Source: Paenarthrobacter nicotinovorans (GTDB taxonomy: Bacteria; Actinomycetota; Actinomycetes; Actinomycetales; Micrococcaceae). Taken from it: a DNA stretch of 64,000 nt. The stretch covers positions 460,501-524,500 of the forward strand of contig NZ_SZVS01000001.1 in assembly GCF_007670255.1 (NCBI RefSeq), read 5' to 3'. Below the pieces are notes generated by a model. It did no database searches and was not told the origin of the DNA. It was given only the letters and a program-made list of their open reading frames with translations. The translations under genes were made by a program, and so were the position numbers. Below, piece after piece: positions 30,589 to 39,104 of the stretch (the first letter of the stretch is position 1; each line of letters starts with the position of its first letter).

Positions 30589-30831
30589 TTAGGCCACGGA
30601 AGAAGCGGCCTGGGCCAGTTCTTCGATCTTGTCCGGACGGAAGCCTGACCAGTGGTCCTGCTCGGTCACGACAACCGGGGCCTGCATGTAACCCAGAGCC
30701 TTGAGGCGCTCAAGAGCCTCGGCGTCCTGGGAGATGTCGACGCTCTGGTAGGCAATGCCCTTCTTGTCGAGCGCCCGGTAGGTTGCGTTGCACTGAACAC
30801 AGGCCGGCTTCGTGTAAACCGTTACGGTCAT
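30589..30831 (-). CDS. nrdH: Glutaredoxin-like NrdH redoxin
   Basis: An 80-aa thioredoxin-fold protein with active site CVQC (residues 11-14) and the NrdH signature WSGFRPDKI near the C-terminus. It passes electrons from thioredoxin reductase to NrdE. First gene of the nrdHIEF operon, 51 nt before nrdI. An AGGGA-type ribosome site precedes ATG 30831. Confidence 0.94.
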   Translation of the reverse strand: MTVTVYTKPACVQCNATYRALDKKGIAYQSVDISQDAEALERLKALGYMQAPVVVTEQDHWSGFRPDKIEELAQAASSVA

Positions 30832-31227
30832 GATCCCTGTCCCCTAAGTTGAAGTCTGGTTCTCTTCGTATCTGGCGGGCTCAACCGGAACTTACTTCTG
30901 AATCCGATACCGGCCCGCAGGCTGCCGTGACAGCCAACACGCTCTTATTTAGTCTTGCGCTGGTTTCCCGCTCAATCCGTAAATCGATACTACATGTAGT
31001 GCAAGCACCTCGCCGGAACCCCAAGATGATGTATTACAAGTATGTCATTCAATCCACCGATCGTCCACAGGGCGGGGCCTTCAAAATGTCCGTAATTACG
31101 CCAAACTGAGAGATGTCATCCACACCCTGTGGACTACTTAGCCACATTTAATCTTCAGCGTGTCGCCCTCCTACGGCGTGTCGTGACACTTTGAAAATGT
31201 GGCGTGGCGAACAGCTAAAATCTGCTG
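30832..31227. other. Intergenic region with nrdH and lysR promoters
   Basis: About 400 bases without a supported gene. It is AT-richer than its surroundings. It contains the NrdR-like palindrome at 30989-31000 and, nearer the LysR gene, a widely spaced 9-bp inverted repeat (31141-31149 with 31195-31203). No RNA gene was recognised. Confidence 0.6.
30989..31000. promoter_or_regulatory. NrdR-like box upstream of nrdHIEF
   Basis: ACTACATGTAGT is a perfect 12-bp palindrome 158 nt upstream of nrdH and resembles the core of actinobacterial NrdR boxes (ACTAnATnTAGT). NrdR normally binds two boxes spaced by whole helical turns. A weaker half-site (TTATTTAGT) lies at 30945-30953, but the spacing is not ideal, so only one box is supported. 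Confidence 0.6.
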
Positions 31228-32193
31228 ATGGTCAACCTTCTCCACCTCCGGACGCTGATGGAAGTAACCCGTCTGGGTTCTTTTGCTGCGGCCGCCGCCC
31301 AGCTGGGCTACACAGCCTCGGCAGTCTCCCAACAGATGGCAGCGCTGGAACGCGACACCGGCGTCGAGCTTTTCCAGCGCTCGGCACGAAGCGTTGTCCC
31401 CACCGAAGCTGCCGTGACCATGACCCGGCACGCCTCCAAGGTACTGACCGATGTCGAAGCCCTCATGGCGGCGGCCTCCCGCACCAACGACTCCCCCGCC
31501 CAGGAATTGCGCCTTGGCATCTTCCCCAGCCTCGCCACGTACGTACTGCCCGACATCCTGCGGAATGAACGGTGGAACGGACTGGGCATCGAATTGAAGG
31601 TCTCGGTAGCCGAGCCGGCCCAAACCATCCAGGGGTTGCGCAGCGGGGGCGAACTGGACGTCGCACTTGTCTACCAGGTGGGGCAGTCGGGATTGGCATG
31701 GCCGCATTCGCTCGAGCGCCAATGGATCGGCGACGACGACTTCCGGGTGGTCTTGCCGGCGTCCTGGAAAATCCGCGAGGACGCCGAAATCGAAGCCGCG
31801 CATCTGTCCGACATGCCGTGGATCGTGCACCACCCGGGCACCAGCGATGCCCTGGTCATCGAGCGCCTGTTTGCCAGTTGCAACCTCCACCCCCGCGTGG
31901 TGGCCTACAGCGACGACTTCCACGCGAGCCTTGAGATGACAGCCGCTGGGCTTGGCGCTTCACTGGTACCGGAACTTGCGCTGCGGAACAGGCCTCCCGG
32001 CGTCGTGGTGCTGGACGTTCCGGACATCCGGCTGGCGCGGAACGTGTTTGCGTTGCTGATCAATGAAAAGCGGACCGCCCAGGTGCAACTCTTCACCCAA
32101 CTGCTGGCCGATACCCTCCGGGCCACCGCCGACAAGAGCGGCCTCCACCCGCTGAAAACCGCTCCCGCCAAAGGTCCCCAGCGGCGCAGGTGA
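31228..32193 (+). CDS. LysR family transcriptional regulator
   Basis: A 321-aa LysR-type regulator. The N-terminal winged HTH (LHLRTLMEVTRLGSFAAAAAQLGYTASAVSQQMAALE) is classical, and residues ~90-300 form the substrate-sensing domain. It is divergent from nrdHIEF but far from it, and its downstream neighbour is an unrelated DUF2004 gene, so no target can be assigned. A widely spaced inverted repeat upstream may be an autoregulatory site. Confidence 0.9.
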   Translation: MVNLLHLRTLMEVTRLGSFAAAAAQLGYTASAVSQQMAALERDTGVELFQRSARSVVPTEAAVTMTRHASKVLTDVEALMAAASRTNDSPAQELRLGIFPSLATYVLPDILRNERWNGLGIELKVSVAEPAQTIQGLRSGGELDVALVYQVGQSGLAWPHSLERQWIGDDDFRVVLPASWKIREDAEIEAAHLSDMPWIVHHPGTSDALVIERLFASCNLHPRVVAYSDDFHASLEMTAAGLGASLVPELALRNRPPGVVVLDVPDIRLARNVFALLINEKRTAQVQLFTQLLADTLRATADKSGLHPLKTAPAKGPQRRR

Positions 32194-32243
32194 AATATCC
32201 CGAAGTGCTGGAACCCGCTGGATGTAGGGGTTAGATTGATCAC

Positions 32244-32747
32244 ATGGGCAAGGTAGCGAGCAAACATTTTGGGGAGATCGAGCTCAATCACGGGCGTGAA
32301 CATTGCTTCGTCGCAAGACACGAACTTGGCGGCAACCAGCTTGAACTGGACTTGAACGTCGCCGCGCACGACCACTTCGATGAAGCAGCGCTACGCAAGG
32401 TGGACTACCGTTTGCGCTTCCTGCCCGAGCTGGTGGACCAGGTCCGGGAAATGATCGCCGATGAGCTGGACCAGGACGGTACAAACCCACAGCAGTTCCT
32501 GCATTTCCACTGTTCGCAGCTCAAGGAAGAACAGCTCGAATCTGTTTTCGGAGTCCGCGACAAGAACCAGCTCACCAACGACGTCTTCCTCAAAGCGCTC
32601 AAACTCGGCCACGTGGCCATTTATCCCGGGCAGCCTGAGCGCTACTTCGTCCTCGACTTCACCCTTGGTTCTCACTTCACGGACGAGCTGCTGGTCGCAG
32701 CCGCCGATGAAGATGGCGTGGTGGATGACGAAATTCTGTGGGAGTAG
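32244..32747 (+). CDS. DUF2004 domain-containing protein
   Basis: A 167-aa soluble acidic protein similar to the DUF2004 family (FGEIELNHGREHCFVARHELGGNQLELDLNV). No catalytic motif is visible and the function is unknown. The C-terminus is strongly acidic (DEDGVVDDEILWE). The start ATG 32244 lies 50 nt after the LysR stop; there is no clear shared role with LysR. Confidence 0.72.
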   Translation: MGKVASKHFGEIELNHGREHCFVARHELGGNQLELDLNVAAHDHFDEAALRKVDYRLRFLPELVDQVREMIADELDQDGTNPQQFLHFHCSQLKEEQLESVFGVRDKNQLTNDVFLKALKLGHVAIYPGQPERYFVLDFTLGSHFTDELLVAAADEDGVVDDEILWE

Positions 32748-32796
32748 CACTGCCTGTTTAAAGCACGACGGCGGCCGGTCACCTACGGGGGCGGGT

Positions 32797-33492
32797 TCAC
32801 CACGGCTTCTCCACGCCCGTGCTGTCATCCGGTCCGCGCAGATATTCGTCACGCTCCTGACCTTCGCCTCGCTCGATTCGGGCCTTCCGGGCGCTCTCTT
32901 CCAACTGCTGGAGTTGCTTCTCTGACGGGGTCGTCGCCGATTCCGGGGAGCTGTCCGGCTCCGCGTCCTTCGGGGACAGTTTTTCCTTCAGCCGCTCCTT
33001 CGCAGCCCTCAGGGCATCCCCCTCCCCCGCCGCGTTCGCCGGACCAGGCTCATGACACTGACTGGATGCGGCCTCGATGACAGCAAGGGCCTCGCGGACC
33101 AGCCGGTCCTTGGGCCCGGGATCTTTCCCGGAATCCGCAAGCTTCTCAATGCTGAGCGCCAGATTCACACGGACTTTGCACTCGTCCGTGCCGGGTCCGC
33201 GATTCAGGGCAATCTCGAATTCGGTGCGCGCCGCGGCGAAATCGCCGGCCAGGACCGCGGCGTCCCCGGACGCGAACGGGGCTTTGTGGGGCTCCAGCAC
33301 ATTGGCTACCCCCAGCCACGCCGCAGCCTGTGCCACGGCATCACGGTCCCCCGCCGCATAGGCGCTCCCTGCGGTCCCTCCCAGAAAGCCCACGCTCAGG
33401 AGTTTGGCAGCGACTGCGAGCGCCAGGAGGGCAGCCGGTGCCGACCAGAGCGCAAGGTGACGGTGTCGCCGTCGTGCGTTTGAGGCGGTCAT
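32797..33492 (-). CDS. Membrane-anchored hypothetical protein of the MoxR/VWA cluster
   Basis: A 231-aa protein with one N-terminal membrane helix (~12-40), a TPR-like alpha region (~70-140, GDFAAARTEFEIAL) and a disordered, charged C-terminal tail. By position it corresponds to the TPR protein that ends many MoxR-VWA (BatABCDE-like) operons. It overlaps the preceding VWA gene by 4 nt. Function unknown; likely an extracytoplasmic partner of the VWA proteins. Confidence 0.72.
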   Translation of the reverse strand: MTASNARRRHRHLALWSAPAALLALAVAAKLLSVGFLGGTAGSAYAAGDRDAVAQAAAWLGVANVLEPHKAPFASGDAAVLAGDFAAARTEFEIALNRGPGTDECKVRVNLALSIEKLADSGKDPGPKDRLVREALAVIEAASSQCHEPGPANAAGEGDALRAAKERLKEKLSPKDAEPDSSPESATTPSEKQLQQLEESARKARIERGEGQERDEYLRGPDDSTGVEKPW

Positions 33493-34529
33493 CCCTTGGG
33501 CTCCTTGGGTGCTGGACTGCTCACTGCGCGCAACGCGTTCAGGTGCCTGAGCGGCTCTGGGATGGCGAGCAGAAAAGGCGCCAGTGCGAGCACCCAGTAG
33601 AGTTCGATCCTGCCGGGTGCATCCTCTGTGCCTGCTGAGAGCGTACCCGGTTGGGCTTTACCGAACATGCCGGATACCGGGTCCGTGGCTGTTCGGTGGA
33701 CATAGGGGACGTTGAGATCATCGGCGATGCTGCGGAGCTGCTGTTCGTCGATCCTGGAGATGGCGTCCTGAGCGGCGCTTCGGTCTTTTACATAGGCAGC
33801 GGTGTTCCTGGAGGGGTCCTTCATCCGGCCGCCCGCCTCGGTTCCATACCCGAGCACCGCTCCTCCGGCAACGTTGGTGCCATCCATGGGCGGCGGGGCC
33901 GCGGCGCTGGTGTTCTCGCCATCGCCCGCGTAGAAAACCAACGCCGGCCTTCCCGGGTGTTGTTCACGGGCCGTGGCGAGCCTTTCTTTCAGCAGCTGCG
34001 CGGCTCCGGTCACGCTGCTGCCCTTGGCATAACGGGGATTCTGTGGCTGGAGGGTCGCCATGCTGGTTTGCAGGGCGGTGGCGTCCTGGGACAAAGGCAT
34101 CCGGACGGTGGCCTTGTCATCGAAGGTGATGAGGGAGAATTTGGCTCCGGCCAGTTCTTGTGCGATCGCCATGACGTCGCGCTGAACGCCGGACAATCGT
34201 GTCGCGGTTCCGTTGTAGTCTTCGGCGCCCATGCTGGTGCTGGCGTCAACGACGAAGAAGACATCCAGCTCCGCTGTCGATGCCTGGGCTTGCCCTCCGG
34301 CCCAGCCAGGTCGCAAGGCGGCCAGAAGCAGGAGCACGACGACGAGGCAGCGGTTGAGCGCCGGGCGTACCGTTCGCAGTGACCGGCGTTGCGTTGACCG
34401 GCGTTGCCTTGCCGGGCGTGCCGTTGGCGAGGTCCCGGGACGCAGGCTCCATACGGTGAAGGCGATGGCCACAAGACCCGCGGCAGCCAGGAGCGGCCAG
34501 GGCAGGACGGGAGCGATGGTCATGGTCAT
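33489..34529 (-). CDS. VWA domain membrane protein (BatB-like)
   Basis: A 346-aa protein with membrane helices at both ends and a von Willebrand factor A domain between them. The MIDAS metal site begins VDASTSMGAEDY near residue 93. It overlaps both neighbours by 4 nt. In MoxR operons two tandem VWA proteins like BatA/BatB are thought to act with the AAA+ ATPase in metal insertion or complex maturation. The basic segment at ~33-50 may be a cytoplasmic loop. Confidence 0.85.
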   Translation of the reverse strand: MTMTIAPVLPWPLLAAAGLVAIAFTVWSLRPGTSPTARPARQRRSTQRRSLRTVRPALNRCLVVVLLLLAALRPGWAGGQAQASTAELDVFFVVDASTSMGAEDYNGTATRLSGVQRDVMAIAQELAGAKFSLITFDDKATVRMPLSQDATALQTSMATLQPQNPRYAKGSSVTGAAQLLKERLATAREQHPGRPALVFYAGDGENTSAAAPPPMDGTNVAGGAVLGYGTEAGGRMKDPSRNTAAYVKDRSAAQDAISRIDEQQLRSIADDLNVPYVHRTATDPVSGMFGKAQPGTLSAGTEDAPGRIELYWVLALAPFLLAIPEPLRHLNALRAVSSPAPKEPKG

Positions 34530-35521
34530 GGCTCCACCCGCCGCCCCAGGACCAGCATGCCCAGCCCAGCGAGCACAGCGATACCCAATGGCCAGCCGGG
34601 GACGTCTGTCACGACTGCCTGCGGAGCCGAAACGTAGGAGCTGGCTTCGGTATCCTGCACCTTCCTGACGATGTTGGGCACGGCCTCTGGATTGTCCACG
34701 CCGGAGTAGGTGCCCCCTGTTGCTTCGACGGCAGCCTTGAGTTGGGTGCCTGGCTGATCCGGTTGGTCTCCGTAGTCCAGGTCGCTGGGATTCAGGGCAT
34801 GGACCTTCACATTCTTGGTGCCGGCCAGGGCGGCAGCCTCCGAGAGGGTGAAGATGGGCGCTCCGGATACGAAGTTGTCCGTGGCCAGTACAACTGACCG
34901 CGAGCGCGCGGTGTCCCCTGCAGCGTTGCCGCTGGGATCCGTGTCGGGGAAGCTCTGGACGCAGGAAGCCAGGCCGTCACCGATCAGGGACGAGCCTTCC
35001 CCGTTCCAGGTCCCGTCGAAGAACGATCCCGCTCCGTCGGACAAGGCCTTTTCCGCGTGGCTCAGCTGTTCCTCGACGTAGTCGTAGTCATCGGTGAGGG
35101 GAAAGAGCTGCACGCTGCTGCTGTCGAAAATGACCATCCCGATCCTCTCGCCGTCGAACTGCTTGGCGAGGTCCTTGAAAACAGCCGCCAACGCAGCGTC
35201 GGTACTTGCCATTGAGCCGGATACATCCAGGCACAGCACGATGTCCCGGTTGCGGATCTCCGGCTGCTCGGTGGAGCGCAGCGCTGGTCTGGCAGCTGTG
35301 ATGGCGCTGGCAACGAGGACCAGGCCTGCCAGCAAGGCGGCGAGGGCCAGCTGTGTCCGGTAGCGGCGAAGGGCGAGCCGGTATTCGGGGAGGTCAGTGA
35401 GCCGGTCGCCATGGGCGACCACCCGGGTTGGAACTGAACGACGACGCCGAAGGTACAGCCAGGCGGCGACAGTCACCGCAGCTGCAGCCAAGGGAAGAAT
35501 CCACCAGTAGCTCAGTTCCAT
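34526..35521 (-). CDS. VWA domain membrane protein (BatA-like)
   Basis: A 331-aa VWA protein with N-terminal helices (~5-22 and ~55-75), a VWA domain with the canonical MIDAS DVSGSM near residue 100, and a C-terminal helix. Tandem with the following VWA gene (4-nt overlap) and overlapping the preceding DUF4381-like gene by 10 nt. The complete DxSxS motif indicates a functional metal-dependent adhesion site. Confidence 0.87.
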   Translation of the reverse strand: MELSYWWILPLAAAAVTVAAWLYLRRRRSVPTRVVAHGDRLTDLPEYRLALRRYRTQLALAALLAGLVLVASAITAARPALRSTEQPEIRNRDIVLCLDVSGSMASTDAALAAVFKDLAKQFDGERIGMVIFDSSSVQLFPLTDDYDYVEEQLSHAEKALSDGAGSFFDGTWNGEGSSLIGDGLASCVQSFPDTDPSGNAAGDTARSRSVVLATDNFVSGAPIFTLSEAAALAGTKNVKVHALNPSDLDYGDQPDQPGTQLKAAVEATGGTYSGVDNPEAVPNIVRKVQDTEASSYVSAPQAVVTDVPGWPLGIAVLAGLGMLVLGRRVEP

Positions 35522-35964
35522 GCGTCGACCACCTCGCGGGCAAGATCAGCGGAGTGCCGTACGGGCTGGACGTGCCGGGCGGAGAATTCGCTGGGGTAGA
35601 TGCCAGCTATGCCTTCAGCCAAGGTATCCAGGCCTTCGCCCCGCAACTCATCCAGGGTCATGGAGGTGATGGGAAGTCCTGTGGCGGCCCCGGCGAACTC
35701 CCGCACGAGGAAGCTGAGCCGCTGGTGGGCTTCGCGCTCGGGTAAGCGTCCGGCGTCGGCGTCTGCGGCAGTGTCCTCAATCGCTGCAAGGCAGCGGGAC
35801 CGCAGCGTCTCCAGCGACGTCGGCCCTGGTGTCCGCGGCGCAGCCACCCGTGGCCTGGGCAGCAGCAGCCACCCGTACCATCCGGCAACAAGAACCAGGA
35901 GCAGAATCCCCAGCCACATCCAGATGCTTTGGTATGGCAGGGGTGCGTAGAAGTCAGCCGGCAC
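35512..35964 (-). CDS. DUF4381-like membrane protein
   Basis: A 150-aa protein with one N-terminal membrane helix (IWMWLGILLLVLVAGWYGWLLL) and a helical cytoplasmic domain. Sequence and position between DUF58 and VWA genes fit the DUF4381 family of MoxR operons. It overlaps both neighbours (11 nt upstream, 10 nt downstream). No catalytic residues are evident. Confidence 0.72.
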   Translation of the reverse strand: MPADFYAPLPYQSIWMWLGILLLVLVAGWYGWLLLPRPRVAAPRTPGPTSLETLRSRCLAAIEDTAADADAGRLPEREAHQRLSFLVREFAGAATGLPITSMTLDELRGEGLDTLAEGIAGIYPSEFSARHVQPVRHSADLAREVVDAWN

Positions 35965-36886
35965 GCTGGCCCCTTGGTGGCCGGCGGCCAGAGCTCAGCG
36001 CACCGGAGCGGTGTTTTTCCAGCAGGGCGAAGACGCTTGTCACGACATCGGCGCTGCCTTCGGCCTGTTCTTCTGCGATGCCCAAGCGGCGAAAGAGGGC
36101 CGCCCGAAGGTCAGCGCGCTGGACCATCGCGTTCTGGTAAGCGGCCCGGATGTCCCTGTCCGCGGCAAGCAGGAACGGTATCGCAGTGCCCGTGCCGACG
36201 TCAGTACTGTCCCGGGCTGCCTGTCCCTCGATCCGGGGCGCGAGGTCAGCATCGCGAACGGTCAACCAGAGCACTTCATGCCGTGCCCGCAGCCTGCGCA
36301 GCAGCTCCCCGGTCCGGGCGTCCGGAAGGAACTCGTCAGCAACAACCACAATCAGCATCCGGCCCTTGAGGTACCGCAGGACGTAGTCCAGCTGCCCCGC
36401 GATACCGCTGGGTTGGCCATGCAAGGTAATGGCCGAGTCAATCTCCCGCAGCAACCGCTCAAGGTGTTCCTCGCCGCCTTTGGCAGGCAGGTACCTGGAA
36501 GCGCTCGCATTCCCGTGCACCAGGCCAACATCGTCCCCGTGACGGCAGGCCAGGTAACCGACCACCCCGGCCGCGTAAACAGCAACGTCCTTCTTGCTTT
36601 CGCCCGAGAGGGCCTCCGCTGCCATGTTTCGTCCGGAGTCCACCACCAGCAACACTGCGTGCCGGCGGACGGCGACATAGCGTTTGACGAGCGGTGAGCC
36701 GTGCCGGGCCGTGGCCTTCCAATCGATGTCCCTGACTTCATCGCCGGGCACATAGCTCCGCAGCTCGTCGAAATCCATGCTGCGGCCCTTGAAGACAGAG
36801 CCGTATTCGCCATCGAGCAGGCTCAGCGTCCTTCGATGGGCGAAGATGAACATCTTCGATTTAACGCGTTTCAGAAGGCTGGCCAC
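35954..36886 (-). CDS. DUF58 domain-containing protein
   Basis: A 310-aa soluble protein with the DUF58 core motif FDELRSYVPGDEVRDIDWKATARHG near residues 40-65, followed by a degenerate VWA-like fold (LLVVDSGRNM). DUF58 proteins are standard partners of MoxR AAA+ ATPases. It begins 12 nt after the MoxR gene and overlaps the DUF4381-like gene by 11 nt. Confidence 0.9.
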   Translation of the reverse strand: MASLLKRVKSKMFIFAHRRTLSLLDGEYGSVFKGRSMDFDELRSYVPGDEVRDIDWKATARHGSPLVKRYVAVRRHAVLLVVDSGRNMAAEALSGESKKDVAVYAAGVVGYLACRHGDDVGLVHGNASASRYLPAKGGEEHLERLLREIDSAITLHGQPSGIAGQLDYVLRYLKGRMLIVVVADEFLPDARTGELLRRLRARHEVLWLTVRDADLAPRIEGQAARDSTDVGTGTAIPFLLAADRDIRAAYQNAMVQRADLRAALFRRLGIAEEQAEGSADVVTSVFALLEKHRSGALSSGRRPPRGQRAG

Positions 36887-36898
36887 CTGCCGGCCCCG

Positions 36899-37906
36899 CT
36901 AAGGCGTCTGGACTGACGCCAGAACGGCATCGATGACTGTTCCCACGGCAACGCCCTCCACGACGGCGTCAAAACCAAGGATGATGCGGTGGCGGAGGAC
37001 CCGGTGTGCCAGGTTCTTCACGTCTTCCGGGATGACGTGGTCGCGGCCGTTGAGCAATGCCAGGGCCCTGGCCGCCTGGCTGAAGGCGATGCTGGCCCTC
37101 GGACTGGCACCAAATTCCACGAGGTTGGCCAAATGTGGTTCCAGATATTGCGCAGCGTTCCGGGTGACGTAGGCAAGGCCCACGATGTAGCGCACGATGG
37201 CGGGGTCGATGTAGACCCGACGCACGAGTTCCTGGACCTGCACCACGGCGTCGAGGGAGGCTGCGGCCGGCGGCTTCTGCGCGGCGCTGAAGACCCCGGC
37301 GTCGATCCGCCTGATGACCTCGGCTTCTTCACCCGGGCTGGGGTAGTCCAGGACATCCTTGAGCATGAACCTGTCCATCTGCGCTTCAGGAAGGCGGTAG
37401 GTGCCCTCTTGCTCAATGGGGTTCTGGGTAGCGAGCACCAGGAAAGGCTGGGGCAACGGATAGGATTCGCCGCCGATGGAGGTCTGGCGTTCCTGCATTG
37501 CTTCCAGCATGGCGCTCTGGGTTTTTGCACTGGACCTGTTGATCTCATCGAGCAGCACGATATTGGCGTGGACCGGCCCCAGCTGGGTGACGAAGGTGCC
37601 TTTGGCGGCGTCGAAAATCTGGGTACCTGCAATGTCGCTGGGAAGCAGGTCCGGGGTGCACTGGATACGGCGGAAATCCGCACTGACGGATTCGGCGATG
37701 GCCTGGGCAGCTGTCGTCTTGGCGAGTCCGGGGACACTTTCCAGCAGCACATGGCCGCCGGTCAGCAACCCAATCAGCAGCGTCTCCCTCAGTCGTGTCT
37801 GGCCCACGACCTTGTTCTCGAAACTGCGGACGATGCTGCCCACCAGTTGCTGGGCCCGCGCCATGTCAGGTGCATCAATTCCGGCCATGGCTGTGATCTG
37901 GTGCAC
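36899..37906 (-). CDS. MoxR family AAA+ ATPase
   Basis: A 335-aa AAA+ chaperone-like ATPase. Walker A is SVPGLAKT (57-64), Walker B is IVLLDEIN and sensor 1 is in LATQNPIEQEGTY, with a C-terminal AAA lid (ASPRASIAFSQAARALALLNGRDHVIPEDV). It heads the six-gene cluster moxR-DUF58-DUF4381-VWA-VWA-TPR, thought to remodel or activate partner proteins at the membrane. The start GTG 37906 has GAGGGGA upstream; an internal ATG at 37888 is possible. Confidence 0.93.
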   Translation of the reverse strand: MHQITAMAGIDAPDMARAQQLVGSIVRSFENKVVGQTRLRETLLIGLLTGGHVLLESVPGLAKTTAAQAIAESVSADFRRIQCTPDLLPSDIAGTQIFDAAKGTFVTQLGPVHANIVLLDEINRSSAKTQSAMLEAMQERQTSIGGESYPLPQPFLVLATQNPIEQEGTYRLPEAQMDRFMLKDVLDYPSPGEEAEVIRRIDAGVFSAAQKPPAAASLDAVVQVQELVRRVYIDPAIVRYIVGLAYVTRNAAQYLEPHLANLVEFGASPRASIAFSQAARALALLNGRDHVIPEDVKNLAHRVLRHRIILGFDAVVEGVAVGTVIDAVLASVQTP

Positions 37907-38054
37907 TCGGGTCCCCTCGCTGGCGTTATGAGTCGTGCCGCAAGCGGTGGGCTGATGTTTCCGCCTGCATCGGCCACTCTATCCAAACGGGCCTGCGTCC
38001 AAGCCGCAATGGGTACCCCTCCCCATGGAGACCCCCGAGGTCTATCCTTTTGCC

Positions 38055-38258
38055 ATGCATCAGCTACCAGCCGCCTATCAGAACTACCTCGCATCCCAGA
38101 ACCAGCACGTCATCGACGCCGTACGACCGGTCCTCCTGCAGTCGGCAGCGGACCAGCGGCACGGTGTACGGATTACCTACAACTCAGGTCCAACAGGACA
38201 TCAGGCCCACTTGGATGAGTCCATCCCCTACGGCGAAATCATCGAAGACATCGACTGA
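38055..38258 (+). CDS. Small hypothetical protein
   Basis: A 67-aa protein beginning MHQLPAAYQNYLASQNQH, with an acidic C-terminus. I do not recognise it. GAGGT lies upstream of ATG 38055 but at long spacing, and an alternative ATG at 38025 gives 77 aa. It stands alone between the divergent MoxR cluster and the convergent sugar permease gene. Codon use looks coding, so it is probably real. Confidence 0.5.
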   Translation: MHQLPAAYQNYLASQNQHVIDAVRPVLLQSAADQRHGVRITYNSGPTGHQAHLDESIPYGEIIEDID

Positions 38259-38282
38259 AACGCCGGCAGGACCCTCTGCGCG

Positions 38283-39104
38283 TCAGCCCTTCATGGCGCC
38301 GGACAGCGCAAAGGAGTTCCCCATGCCCCGTGCCACCACCGCGTAGAGAACCAGCACCGGGACCGAATAGAGGATGGAGAACGCAGCCAGCTGCCCATAG
38401 GCAATGGCGCCGTGCTGGCCGAAGAAGCTGAAGATGGACACCGCAGCGGGTTGCTTGCCGATGGAGAGCAGAAGGATGAAGGGAACGAAGAAGTTTCCCC
38501 ATGCCTGGATGAACACAACAATGAATACCACTGCCAGGCCTTGGCGCATGAGCGGGAGCACAACGGTCCGCAGTGTCACCAGGCCCGATGCCCCATCCAT
38601 CCAGGCTGCTTCTTCCAGCTCCAGGGGAACTGCGTCCATGAAGTTTTTGGCCATCCAAATCGCCATGGGCAACGTGGTGGTGGCCATGAAGAAGATGGTC
38701 GCGGCCATGGAGTCCAGGAGCTGCAGTTGTACGAACAGTCCGTAGACCGGGACCATGATGGCAGTCACCGGCAATGATGTGCCGAAAAGAACCGTGTACA
38801 TGAACGGCTTGTTAAAGCGGGATTGGTACCTCGATAACGGATAGGCGGCCAGCACGGCCACCAGCACGTTCACCAAGGCAGTACCGCCGGACAACAGGAG
38901 GCTGTTGAGCAACGGGCGGCCCAACAGCTCCGGCGTCATGACTGCGGTGAAGTTGATCATCGACGGCGCCGATGGCACCTTCGTCCCGTACCCCGCTTGA
39001 GGGTCGACGGCGGCCAGCAGCAACCAAACAAGCGGTGCCGCAAAACACAGACCAATGAGCGCCAAGGCGATGTCCGCCCCGAGCCTGGCACGGAAGCGCC
39101 TCAC
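38283..39104 (-). CDS. Carbohydrate ABC transporter permease (MalG-like)
   Basis: A 273-aa inner-membrane permease with six hydrophobic segments and the MalG-type EAA loop ELEEAAWMDGASGLVTLRTVVLPLMRQG. With the MalF-like partner it forms the channel of a CUT1-family sugar importer. It overlaps the MalF-like gene by 4 nt. No dedicated ATPase gene follows; a shared MsiK-type ATPase elsewhere in the genome is likely, as is common in actinobacteria. Confidence 0.9.
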   Translation of the reverse strand: MRRFRARLGADIALALIGLCFAAPLVWLLLAAVDPQAGYGTKVPSAPSMINFTAVMTPELLGRPLLNSLLLSGGTALVNVLVAVLAAYPLSRYQSRFNKPFMYTVLFGTSLPVTAIMVPVYGLFVQLQLLDSMAATIFFMATTTLPMAIWMAKNFMDAVPLELEEAAWMDGASGLVTLRTVVLPLMRQGLAVVFIVVFIQAWGNFFVPFILLLSIGKQPAAVSIFSFFGQHGAIAYGQLAAFSILYSVPVLVLYAVVARGMGNSFALSGAMKG

